Assembly (NCBI RefSeq): GCF_932294415.1
Contig: NC_065536.1
Coordinates: 30,151,354 to 30,215,353, forward strand
Origin: Quercus robur
Lineage: Eukaryota; Streptophyta; Magnoliopsida; Fagales; Fagaceae
DNA length: 64,000 nt
Direction of reading: 5' to 3'
Shown here: positions 23,160-34,737 of the stretch, piece by piece
How the letters are laid out: every line of letters starts with the position of its first letter
Numbering within the stretch: position 1 is the first letter of the stretch
The notes under the pieces: model-generated
Seen by the model: only the letters and a program-made list of their open reading frames with translations
The model's database searches: none
Told to the model about the DNA's origin: nothing
Program-made: the position numbers and the translations under genes

Positions 23160-24085
23160 GACCAGTCTGCATTATAAACAAGGGAAATGACAGAACACAA
23201 TCCAACAGATTATATCAGCAGTGGGTTAGTGAAAATTTAGGGACAATGAAGAAACCCTAACAGCTGGATGAAAATGGTCAGACAATAACAATGAGAGACA
23301 CACATGGCCCAAATTGAACTACACAGAAGAGGGAGGCCAAAAAAAATAACCACATAATCAGCTGGAAAAGGACCCACATTCAACAATACATCAATGGATT
23401 ACCACACAGGATCATAGTGAAACATGATACCAACAGCAGATCAGACAAAAATTAGCTAACCCTAGCTAAGCACATGATGAAGAACACAACCAACAAAAAA
23501 AAACTAGCTCAAAACCAGAAGCACAAGCTACCATAAGCTAAGAAAGGACAACGAGAAACAGTTGAGCTAAAAACCCATCACAAAACCACACTCAAAAGTA
23601 AATAATTCAGAGGGAAAACCATGACAGCAAGAAAAATAGAGTGCAAGACAGAAAACCATACCTGGTAGTCGATGATTTTGAGCTGAAATGAGACAAGTAT
23701 GGGAGATCGAAAATGGAGGCACGGTGACACAGTGTAAGAGCAGATGAGAAAGACAATGAACAGTCACAAAAGATCGACGGAAAAATAAAAAATTTAAAAA
23801 CTGCCCCTGTTTACCCAAAACACGCGATTTTCGCGACTGGAACGAGTCGCCAAAAAGTCGCCAGATTAAGCCGTCAAAACACTGAAGAACAAAATTTTGA
23901 AAAATTTTTCTAAGTGTTTTTCACGACTGGAAGGTCTACCCGCGAGTGAGTCGCGAGCTGAGCCGCGAAAATCTCTGAGTGAACCTCGCGACTGGACCTT
24001 CCACTCGCGAACAAGTCGCCAGAAATGACCAGCGAGGATGCGACTGAGGCTCGCGACTTGACATACCCGCGACTGAGCCGCCAAA
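23160..24085 (-). promoter_or_regulatory. Putative internal promoter, leader and intron for ORF3 (element 1)
   Basis: In element sense: a CGCGA-motif cluster (24080-23822), a TTTAAA box in GCAGTTTTTAAATTT (23793-23798), a leader containing CTTTTGTGACTGTTCAT, a donor CCAG/GTATGG (intron from 23661), and an acceptor TGCAG (23167) next to the ORF3 ATG. That gives a 495-nt intron. The same order and spacing recur in elements 2 and 3. No experimental support is visible; this is inference from comparison. Confidence 0.5.
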
Positions 24086-25139
24086 ACAGGGCAAAACAGA
24101 ATTTTTGAAATTTTCAGATTTTTCAAACAAAATACTTTCCAAAAACACCTAAAAACACTCAAAAATCTTTTTGTGCTTGAATTAACAAAGATTGAGCATG
24201 TGAAAACACATTTTATCAAGTACAATCACACAAATGAATATGGCATTTATTGAACATAAACTTGTGTGTTGTGTGTGGATATCAACAATGAGATAGTCCT
24301 TTGTCTAATGTGAAGCTTCAATGATCAATTCAACCAAGGCATACACAATTAGCACTAGATCATGTGACCAATCTCAATTATAGAAATATGAATATATGAC
24401 CTCCCACACATCTTGATAACATAACTTGGAGCTTTTCATTTGACTCCACTAACAAACATAACATTTGATCTTTTGAGGCAATCATCTCTCATTGTGAGAG
24501 GGATATATAACATTTCTCTTTGAAGAATAGGCCTTTGGCCTTTTTGAATGAAATTTCACTTTTAATATAAGGTCGCTTACCCTTTTTCCTAGTCAAATAC
24601 TAGAATGTGCGACAGGCTTTTGCAGCTCAATATCTCTTTTCATTTGGAGATTTACATTTGGTGAGCTCTTTTTAGCAAAACAAAAAAAATAAAAAGTGGG
24701 AAGATATATAGACACAAGTCTATGCATGTTTCAAGATCAACATAGTCATTCACTAATCATTCATGACAAGTTTGAAAATCTATTTACAACAATCACATAG
24801 GTTTCAAGATTTTTCCCACAGTGATAAAAGTGCATGAAAACAAGCAATGCTCGAGAATGCACAAAGCCATTAGCACAAAGGTACAAGGCAAAACAAGTTT
24901 TGAGACAAAACTCAACAAAGTCAATCAAGCTTTTTGATTTTCTAAATTTTTATGTGATTTTTGGATTTTTGACACAAGAAACAAAAATGATTGAACAAAC
25001 ATAAAAATAACCAGCAGTATTCACAAAAGGACAAACAAACAAGAAACATGTTGCACAAAATGACAAATAAAAATGTGTGCCCCAACACAGACAGATTTAT
25101 CATATTATAAAAAAGTGAAGCACACAACACATAAGAGAG
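24086..25139. other. Non-coding block of element 1 between pol and ORF3 unit
   Basis: No ORF. About 1 kb that is nearly identical to 47290-48230 of element 3, including the words GTGTGTTGTGTGTGGATA and CATTTGGAGATTTACATTTG. Conservation between two otherwise different internal regions suggests cis function or recent common origin. Confidence 0.7.
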
Positions 25140-28100
25140 TCAAGGAATTGTACCGACACCAATGGTCTTACGGAGTGATTCAAACCGTGGACCATCGAGA
25201 GGCTTGGTGAAGATATCCGCCTTTTGATTGTCGGTGTGTATGAACTCAAGACACACAACTCTTTCCTCTACCAAATCCCGAATGAAATGGTAACGTATCT
25301 CTATGTGTTTGGATTTTGAATGCTGAACAGGATTTTTGGAAAGATTGATGGCACTGGTGTTGTCACAGAAGACACACATCGTTTCTTGAGGAATTCCATA
25401 GTCATGAAGTAATTTCTTCATCCAAAGAAGCTGAGTGCAGCAACTTCCAGCAGCGATGTATTCTGCTTCTACAGTAGATAGAGACACTGAATTCTGCTTC
25501 TTGCTCATCCACGAAACAAGATTGTTACCAAGATAAAAACAGCCGCCTGAAGTGCTTTTCCGATCGTCTACACTGCCAGCCCAGTCAGCATCTGAATACC
25601 CAGCAAAACTCGCATTTGAGTCTTTTGAATACCACAAACCATAGTTTGCAGTACCGTTCACATATCGAATGATTCGCTTAGCAGCAGTCAGATGAGATTC
25701 CTTCGGATTAGCTTGGTACCTGGCACAAACGCCCACACTGAAAGCAATGTCCGGTCTACTTGCTGTAAGGTAGAGCAAACTTCCTATGATGCTCCTATAC
25801 AATGTAGGACTTACTTCAACTCCTGATGAATCCACATTCAGTTTAGTGGAAGAGCTCATGGGAGTGGAGGCATGTTTTTTGGAGTCTAGGCCAAACTTCT
25901 TGACAATGTTTCTGGCATACTTCTCTTGAGATACAAATATACCCTCCTTCTGTTGTTTGACTTGAAGACCCAAAAAGAATGTGAGCTCCCCCACCATGCT
26001 CATCTCAAACTCCTTCTTCATCTCCTCAGAAAATTCAGTAGCACGATCTTCAATAGTTGCTCCAAACACTATGTCATCAACATAGACTTGTGCCACAAGG
26101 AGATAATCTTCATCATTTTTGACAAACAGAGTTCGATCGACATATCCTCTCTTGAAACCTCTATCTAGAAGATAATGTGTAAGACGATCGTACCAGGCTC
26201 TAGGCGCTTGTTTTAAACCATAAAGTGCTTTCTTCAATCTTAATACATGATCTGGAAAATGAGGATCCTCAAATCCTTTTGGTTGCTCAACAAAAACCTC
26301 TTCATTTAGATATCCATTCAGAAAAGCACACTTAACATCCATTTGATAAAGTTTGAAATTCAAAGTGCACGCAATGGACATGAGGATTCGAATGGATTCG
26401 AGTCTTGCCACCGGAGCAAATGATTCATCAAAATCCACCCCTTCTACTTGTGTGTATCCTTGAGCCACTAACCGAGACTTGTTTCAAATTATCTCTCCAT
26501 CTTCATCAGTTTTGTTTTTAAAAATCCACTTTGTGCCTATAACATGAACGTTCTCAGGCCGTGGAGCAAGTTCCCACACATCATTCCTCACAAACTGATT
26601 CAGCTCTTCATGTATTGACTCCACCCAATTCTCATCTTGAAGAGCCTCTTCAACCCTTTTTGGTTCAAACTGTGCAAGATAACAGTGATATGTAACATGA
26701 TTGGCTAGCAGAATATTTCCTTTCCTGAGGCGAAGACCGTCATCAAGTGATCCTATGATATTACTTTCCGGATGATTCTTGATAATTCTTGAAGATGGTC
26801 TTTTTGAGGTGGAAACTTCATCACTACGAAAGATAGAAGGATGAACTTCTGGAGGAGTAAGAGGACTTGAAGTTCTAGAACTTCTGGAGGAGTAAGAGGA
26901 CTTGAATTTCTAGACATCGATCTCGTTTCCCTTCTTGGGTTGATGGGAGTCGATTCTACTTCTGGTATAGGTTCTTCACCTTCTATATCCAAAGCTTCTA
27001 CCTCAACATCAGGCTCTTCGGTGCTCGGCCCTTCTACATCATCAATCATTTCCACCTTAGGTAAGGCATCATCAATCTTGACATTTATGGATTCCATCAC
27101 AGTCTTTGTTCTCTTGTTAAACACTCTATACGCTCGACTTGTAGTAGAGTAGCCAAGAAAAATACCCTCATCACTTCTTGCCTCAAACTTCCCAAGATTC
27201 TCTCGATCATTTAAGATATAACATTTACTTCCAAATACCCGGAAATACTTCACTTTAGGCTTCTTCCCATTCCATATCTCATATGCAGTCTTCTTTCTAC
27301 CAACTCGAAAGAAAATCCTATTGCCAATGTGACACGAGGTGTTGACAGCTTCTCCCCAAAATTTTTGAGGTATTTGCTTGTTAAGCAACATGACTCTTGC
27401 CATCTCCTGAATCACACGATTTTTTCTCTCTACCACTCCATTTTGTTGTGGAGTTTTGGGAGCTGAAAACTCTCTTTTAATACCATTCTTCTCACAGAAG
27501 GACTCGAATCTTGCATTCTCAAATTCTCTCCCATGATCACTTCTAACTTTGGCTATTGGAATCCCGTTTTCATTTTGTAGTTTCTTGCACAGAATCTCCA
27601 GCCTCTCACAAGCTTCTGATTTTTCTCTAAGGAATTCAACCCAATTGTATCTTGAGTAGTCGTCCACAATGACCATAATGTATCTTTTTCCCCCTAGGCT
27701 TTCAGTTCTGGTGGGCCCCATCAGATCAACATGAAGTAACTCCAAACACCGAGAGGTGGCTATCACATTTACCTTGTGATGACTTGCCTTAGTTTGCTTC
27801 CCCATTTGACATGCACCACAAATGGTCTTCTTTACTTTTCCAAACTTAGGAAGTCCCTCGACTGCTTCAAATTTGGAGACTTTTGCTACTTGTTTGAAGT
27901 TGGCATGCCCAAATCTGTGATGCCACAGCTCCAACATATCCACCCGAGCACTTCTACACGATATTGGTGCCGTGGGAACTATTCCATAACAATTATCCGT
28001 AGTCCGATTTCCTTCCAAAACCTGAATCCCCTCTTCATTGATGATCAAACATCCTTTCTTGGAGAATTGTACCAGGAAATCGTCATCACAAATTTGAGTG

Positions 28101-28672
28101 ATGCTCAGCAAATTCGCCTTCAGCCCTTTTATGAACAGCACATCTTTCAACAGAGGCAAACTGGGTATCTCAATGGTTCCTTTGCCTAGAACTTGGGCAT
28201 GGCTTCCATCCCCAAAGGTCACATAGTCACCTACCTTTTCTTTGAGTGACTTAAACAGTGACTTATCCCCTGTCATATGGCGAGAACACCCACTGTCAAG
28301 ATACCACAAACATGCATTAAACACCTTTAATGAGGTATGCACAAATAGGTTCACATGTGACAGACATTCTTGACCTTCAAACACAAACTCATCATCAGGT
28401 TTCATGCTACTTTTAGATTGATTTTTCATTTTCAGATTCTCAATCATCTCACACAACATTCTATTCTTTCTTTTATATTTCTTAATCAATGATTTTGATT
28501 CAGATATGCTACTGTGTAAGACAAGATTCTGATTCTCAAGATATTCCAGCATGTGAACAAAAACTCTAGCATGTTTCTTAGTATTTAATAACTCTACAAG
28601 ATCATCAGTAAGACACCTTTCAGACATATGCATAGAGACATTTTCACAAACACTTGAGCTACAATTCAGCAT
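25140..28672 (-). pseudogene. pol of element 1: protease, integrase, RT, RNase H
   Basis: The frame begins at ATG 28670-28672 with about 120 residues of unassigned, partly coiled-coil sequence, then protease (WYLDSGCSRHMTGD, residues 124-137). Next is the GAG-pre-integrase zinc region (LWHHRFGH...CGACQMGKQ) and the integrase core (HVDLMGP, RSDHGREFEN, QQNGVVERKNR: the D, D, E residues). RT has the YVDDIVFG catalytic pair, and RNase H has DADWAGS, EAEYIA and [12 protein letters not shown]. It ends at TGA/TAA 25140. Two lesions: a 35-bp tandem duplication (26845-26914) that shifts the frame, and an in-frame TGA at 26484-26486 in place of an expected Arg (CGA). Upstream gag is absent. Pol makes and integrates the cDNA; as it stands it would yield only protease-integrase. 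Confidence 0.92.
26845..26914. repeat. 35-bp tandem duplication in pol
   Basis: Copies 26845-26879 and 26880-26914 differ at one base. The 35-bp length breaks the frame between integrase and RT. Confidence 0.9.
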
Positions 28673-28749
28673 GGTATAAACGAAAACAACAACCACAACT
28701 CAGGGGTCTAGGATCACACTTAGGTAATAAAACCAACAGCAGTGTACCT

Positions 28750-28761
28750 GCTTTGATACCA
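28750..28761 (-). promoter_or_regulatory. Primer-binding site of element 1
   Basis: Element-sense TGGTATCAAAGC, two bases after the 5' LTR end. It differs at one position from TGGTATCAGAGC, the site complementary to initiator tRNA-Met. Confidence 0.9.
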
Positions 28762-28763
28762 AT

Positions 28764-29873
28764 TGAAAGTTCAAAAACGTGTACTAAACACCTTTGAACG
28801 TTTAGACCCCCAAAAATTAACTTAACCAACACAAGCAATATGTCAAACAACAAGTGTGCGGAAACTTAACATATGCTATAATGTGAAATAGGTTAAATAC
28901 TATCTAAGCCATAACAGAATAAAATCCACAGCAGATAATATAAAGGCAAAGATAGAGAGGAAGGAAGATGCAAACACAAAGACAACACGCGATGTGTTAT
29001 CGAAGAGGAAACCGAAGTCCTCGGCGAAAAACCTCTCCGCCGCCCTTTAAGCGGTAATCAATCCACTAGAAAATACAGTTGGGATACAAGGACAGCAATA
29101 GACCCTCCAAGCCTAATCTACCCAGTGCACCTAAGCCCTCCAAGCTTCTTGCTCCAACGAGGTTGCGCCGAACCTTTTTCTTTTCTAGCTTCCCGGATTC
29201 CGCTACTACACCGTAGCATCAACCAATGAAGATTGGCTCCTTCCTAATTGCTTCCCAGAACTCCAAACGACTGTCTCACAGAGATGATGATGGTGCGAAC
29301 CAGGTTTGGTATAATGCCTCTCAAGGATTTGACAATGGAGAGGAAGAGAGTGAGGGAATTTGAAGAGACTCTAAGGTATAGATTGTGGGTGAAACAATCT
29401 GGTTTTTCTTTAGGGTTTCTCTCTCAAAATTCTCTCTGGAAGCTCTCTTTCAATCGTGGGTTAAAGGGGTATTTATACTGGAGTGAAGAGGAATGTGAAA
29501 CGTCAGGTTTTGGCAAAACAGGGGTGGCTCGCGGCTTGACCTCGCGGCTTGACCAAGTCGCGAGATCCAGTCGCGAGTTAACCGTATGGCCAGTTGTCCT
29601 GTTTTGTCCTGTAGTGCTCCAGCTAGCATGATTGTTCATCTTCCAGCATGCTTGGCACGTGTGCAACTTCTGGCGGCTTGCAGCCGCGAGTCCACCCGTG
29701 AGTCCCAGCCGCGACACTCTGTTTTCTTGCACACTCTTGAGCAATCTTCACTCTATCTCACTCACTACCCTTACAACAAACCCACCTAAATACAGGGTTA
29801 CTAAATGCTGAATTACAAGCAAATTTGGCACGGAATAAAGCCAATTAGATGGTTGAATAAATTCAACCTTACA
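28764..29873 (-). repeat. 5' LTR of element 1 (family A)
   Basis: 1110 bp with TG...CA ends, the same length as the 3' LTR. TATAAATA box at 29470-29477 (element sense), about 396 bp into the LTR, with the CGCGA cluster at 29527-29715 upstream of it. Short frames inside the LTR (for example plus 29248-29631) recur in all four family A LTRs and are not genes. Confidence 0.95.
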
Positions 29874-29883
29874 ATATTTTAAA

Positions 29884-30222
29884 GGCGGAAAACACATTTT
29901 AGTTCTTACATTTTCAGGCTATTTTCATTTTAGTCTCTACATTTTATTTTTACCGCTTTTAATTCCTATCTTGAAAAACGCTTCTCGTTTTGATTCCTAC
30001 CGTTACATCAGAAATAGAGAAAGCTAACGTGGCAAACGGCAAGAATAAATAATACTAAATTAATGTTCATGTGGCCTAAATTAATAATAAAAATGTTTTT
30101 TGGCATTAAAAAATGTCACGCCAGCATCTAAATTAAAAGAATTAATTTTAACTAATTAAAACTAAAAATCATATGAATTGAGATCTAAGTGTGTCTTAAA
30201 CAAGAACACAAACCCAGATCCA

Positions 30223-30267
<45 letters not shown>

Positions 30268-30645
30268 CTGGGTTTGTGTTCTTGGATCTAGGTTTGTGTC
30301 CTTATTGTTCTTGTTTAAGACACACTTAGATTTCAATTTATATGATTTTTAGTTTTTAATTTTTTTAATTAGTTAAAATTAATAATTTTTTTTTAATTTA
30401 GATGCTGACATGGCATTTTTTAATGTCAAAAACATTTTTTATTATTAATTTAGGTCACATGGACATTAATTTAGTATTATTTAATCCTACCGTTTGTCAT
30501 GTCAGCTTTCTCTGTTTTTGATGTAACAGCAGGAACCAAAACGGAAAGTGTTTTTCAGGATAGGGACTAAAAACGATAAAAATAAAATGTAGAGACTAAA
30601 ATGAGAATAGCCTGAAAATGTAGAGACTAAAATGTGCTTTCTGCC
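29884..30645. mobile_element. 762-bp foldback element with ~345-bp inverted arms
   Basis: Starts GGCGGAAAACACATTTTAGT and ends as the reverse complement of GGCAGAAAGCACATTTTAGT. The arms match through almost their whole length and meet at a poly-T core (30226-30267). Flanks TATTTTAAA (29875-29883) and TATTTTAAG (30646-30654) form an 8-of-9 target duplication, which suggests a Mutator-type element. No coding capacity. Confidence 0.85.
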
Positions 30646-30654
30646 TATTTTAAG

Positions 30655-33600
30655 CTGATGATTGATAAATGGTCTAAGGCATTCATGAAACGGACTCATC
30701 AAAAATATAAATATTAAGTTCCAAAGAGAGAACCACATGTTTTTACTTTTTTTTTGAAAAAGTAGCTATTTTTAGTCACCGCTCACTCGGATTTGAGATA
30801 TCATCAAGTAAAGTTTTTCTCTTTCTTTTAGATTTCTCCTCTTTTTCCTTGAGAATGCCCAAAGCCAATCCCCACCCCCCCCCCCCCCCCTCTATATTTT
30901 TGACTTACACTCATTTTTATCGAAATTTTCTCCCTCTCTCTCACATGGTCTCACCATAGATACACACTACAACAAATAAATGAGTTCCTCACATAGACCA
31001 GAATACAAGATCTCACTTGGAATAAATAAGGTGCTATTATGATTATATTTAAATAGAAAAACTACAATAATATGAGTCATTTTTAAATAAAATTATATAT
31101 ATATATATATATATTATTATACATGAATTGACGTCAGTGACGTAACATTCACTTTCACATTAATAATAAAAAGTATAAGCGTGCAACACATGGAACGAGG
31201 GAGACTTTGATGTGGTCTTGCCTTGGTGTGGCCGGTAAACTTACTAAACTTTTTATTATTATTTATTTTTTTTAAGAATAACTTTTTAAAATTTTCAAGT
31301 CACACTTTTACATTGCAATATCATGGAACTTTCTGGATGAAACCCAAAATAACTCTTTGAAGTGACCATTATTACAACCGTACCTGTCACTGCGGTCACA
31401 TTTCACATTGCAAAATCTATTCCTCACGCGTAAAATGGGCCCTAATAAAAAATTCGACCTTATTGTGAATTCATTTTCTGAGATCAATAAATAATTAATT
31501 GGATTCAGTTAGTGGAAGTTGAGTTAGTAACTTCTACACTCTTCCCATATAATAAGTGAAAATATAAAGTTATAATCTACTTTTATAATAATGGAAAATA
31601 TTAAAGTTATTATCTATTTTACTATAAAGTATAAACAAATGTTTTGTTTATAACGAATGTGATTGATGAATTCTTAAAATATAAAAAATGAGCTCTAAAA
31701 TCATAAATCCAACATTTTTTTTTTAAATGGGCCTTAAATCCAACCTTGACCCTAACACAAATTAAAGGTAGATCAAAGTAATAGATGTACTATAAAAAAT
31801 AAATAATAAATAAAAAAAGAGTAATATATGTAAAATTTTCTTAAAAAGTCGTAGTATATAGGACTGTGATTGAGTCAGGCCAGTTCGGTTTCACAGCCAC
31901 CCATAGTCCGACCCGATAAAAATCAGGTCTGCCAGAGAAGAACCTGACCCAACCAAAAATTTCGAGTCTTGGGTTGGGTTGGGTTTCTCTCTCTCCTTTA
32001 TTTTTAATTTTAAATGTGGTGGTCGGATCAGGTTAAGATTCTTCCACTTAATTCTACATTTGAACAGACAAAATTGATAATATCCAAAAATAAGACAAAT
32101 TTGCAAAGCAATAGTTCAATGGATATGTATGTTTCAATTTATATACTTTTAAGAATGCAAATGTGTTTTTCTAAGAAATTATGGGACTATTTTGGAGGTC
32201 ACAAGCTATAGATTATGCAAGGCTGAATCACAGCACAGTTTCCTTCTTCAATTTTCTATTATTTGATTAATTTAATTTTTGTGACACATAATGAATGGCC
32301 ACATTTAAAATAGGATTCAAATTTGAAATTAAGATTTAATTGAGGAAGACAAGACTCAAAATGTAACTTTAATTTTCATATGGTTTGCATTAGGAAAATT
32401 TCAAAAGATGGTTATGACTAGCAAATAATTTATGAAACATTCTAAGTTAAGAAGAAAAAATATATTAGGAATAACGACAAAGTCTGACTACAAAATTGGT
32501 TGTAGCCTAAGACTACAACCTTACTCAATAAAATAAACATTACTATATATTTTGGAAATCTAACCTTTGAATTGTATGTTCTTTATACTCTTAATATAAA
32601 TGTTAAATTTTTTGTCAATTGGATATTATTTACTATATGATCTATAAGCTCATATTTTATGCATAATTTTAAACTACAACAATTTGCAATTTAAACAATT
32701 TATTGATGATATAGCTATTGATCTTAATTTTTCTAGAAATTTTGCATGCATGGAGATTATAAAAAGAAAATGTGATCCAATGATGAATTTGTTAAAATTT
32801 ACTTTCAGTAAAAAAAAAATATATATATATATATATTGAATAAGGATACAACCAATTTTATAGCTAGACTTTGTCCTAGAAATAATTATTTTAGAACACC
32901 ATATTTGGAATATAACATCATAATTTTTTTTTTCTTAAATACATATGTCCATAAATGAGAAATATTACTCCTTAACTTGCTCCTGTCTTTTTTACCCTTC
33001 TTTGATTGATTACAATGCTTTATACATTTGAAGCAAATATCATATATCCTTAAATACATTAATTTCTTTCCATTTAAACAAATTTATTTAGTTTCATTTC
33101 CTATTTGTGACAAAGGAAATTTTCGTTTTAATGCATTTTCAACCAAATTTATGGCTTTGATTTCTAATCTCTACTATAATTAATTAATAGCTTTTTAAAT
33201 TTCTCTTATTTCTATTTCAAATTATTCTCTCTCTCTCTCTTTTTTTGGGGGGGGGGGGGGTGGGGGAGAAAAGATAGAATACTATTATTGTGTAAAATCC
33301 ACAAATATACAACGTTAAAGAAATAGTAAGAGTATGAGAAGCTTTCAACAAGGTTTAGAAAGCTACAAAAGATAGCACAAGTAACTGAGGTAAGCATGGT
33401 AGCAAAATGAAAATAGTAAATTGTTCTCTTTTTAATTGTTCATGTAAGAATTTTATGAGCTTTATATTCGAAGTTGAAAATCCCAAAGTGAATTCAACCA
33501 ACTATGGCTATGAATTTACTGATCAGAGTAAGGGTTTTTTTTTTTTTTTTTTTTTTTTTAAATATTAATCGGTCAGGTTGGGTTGACCCAACCCTAACTT

Positions 33601-34737
33601 GAGATCCGAAATAAACTCAATTATTTGACTTGAGCCCGACTTGAGCATCCATCAAACCTGCCCAAGATCTCTCGGGACAGGTGAGTTGGGTCCAGGCTCA
33701 ACCCCAGTAATATATGCTTATAAAAAATTATCTTATGAGTCAATTTTATGAATTCCACGGTTTGTATGGATTCCACATGAATTTCACATGTTAATAGTCG
33801 CACAAGATGCCAAGATGCCTTCTTGACTTAAATATCCATCTTCTACACAATTCTACAAAACAAAGTTTAAAGAGAGGCCCATACATTTTTAGCTTTTCAA
33901 GAAAAGTAGCTATTAGCCTATTAGTCTTTCACCAATACCTAATGAATATATCAAAAAAAAAAATTTTTTTCCTACGTATTTCCTCTCTTGTCCTTTTTCC
34001 TTTCCAATATCGATTCTGGGTGTTATTATTATCAAACTACATGTCGCACTCATGACTTCCTTTGTGATCCGTGTTGTTTACATAGAAATCAGCATTTGTT
34101 TCGCATAATACAAGTCCATGAATATTAACTTATGGTTTGGTTAAGTCTGACACATGTCGCACTTATATTGGATAATTAGTAGAGTTTGTTAGAAACTGAT
34201 TTCTGTTTCATAATTCAGTTATTACTGTTCATTGTGCAACGCCATTCATTTCTGCCTTTCTGGTATATAAACTCTACCGTATCCCTAATTCCCTATTTTA
34301 CCATAATGAGAACACAGCCATAACTTTCACTCTCATTTTATTTCATCTACTTCAATTTCTCTCTCATCCCCAACTTAGTATCACTCAATTTTTCAGATAT
34401 ATAATATAGCTTCCCATCGGACCTCTCTCTCTGTTTTTTGATTGAGCAAAGTGTCATGACAATTTTGGGTCTTATGTCCACACTTTCTTTGGGATTTCTC
34501 TAACATTTTTATTTTTATTGTATATCAATATGCCAGTTAAAAAAGCAAAAAGAATTAAACTTTGATCCATTTTTCTTGTATATAAAATTGTATGCTTCTT
34601 GAGCATTCCATTCAATTATGTGAAAAAAAGAAATTATTTTTTGCTTCATTAAAAAGTTACTTTATCTATTTTATATAATCAATTTTATAGAACACTATTC
34701 ACCTATTCTTCATTTTAAGATTCATGATGTTAAAATA
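30655..34737. other. Non-coding region with MITE and homopolymers
   Basis: No supported gene. It contains a C16 run (30875-30890), an AT run near 31096, a G run near 33247, two segments rich in GGGTTGGGT/CCCAACCC words (31870-31995 and 33560-33700), and MITE copy 2. Confidence 0.65.
32476..32875. mobile_element. MITE, copy 2 (400 bp)
   Basis: Same family as the TNL intron MITE. It begins GACAAAGTCTGACTACAAAA, ends in TATAGCTAGACTTTGTC, and shares most of the interior including TTGGATATTATTTACTATATG. Confidence 0.75.

Larger units (their letters stand above)
20199..29873 (-). mobile_element. Element 1: Sirevirus-like Copia retrotransposon lacking gag
   Basis: Two 1110-bp LTRs (about nine differences by eye) flank PBS, pol and ORF3 in minus orientation. 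Internal order is PBS - pol (28672-25140) - about 2 kb non-coding - ORF3 (23159-22065) - multiple polypurine tracts - 3' LTR. Only about 90 bp separate the 5' LTR from the first ATG, so there is no gag. The flanks give ATATT at 20195-20199 and 29874-29878 if one T of the LTR start has been lost. PBS type, ORF3 after pol, several polypurine tracts and CG-rich LTR palindromes all fit the Sirevirus lineage. Near-identical LTRs mean a recent insertion. Pol has two lesions. Confidence 0.92.

Noticed and set aside
31870..33700. GGGTTGGGT/CCCAACCC-rich segments as ends of one 1.8-kb transposon or telomere-like repeats
   Set aside because: The words do not form clean terminal inverted repeats, no target duplication was found, and they do not match the plant telomere unit. 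Similar segments at 57.5 and 62.9 kb suggest a dispersed repeat that I cannot delimit.
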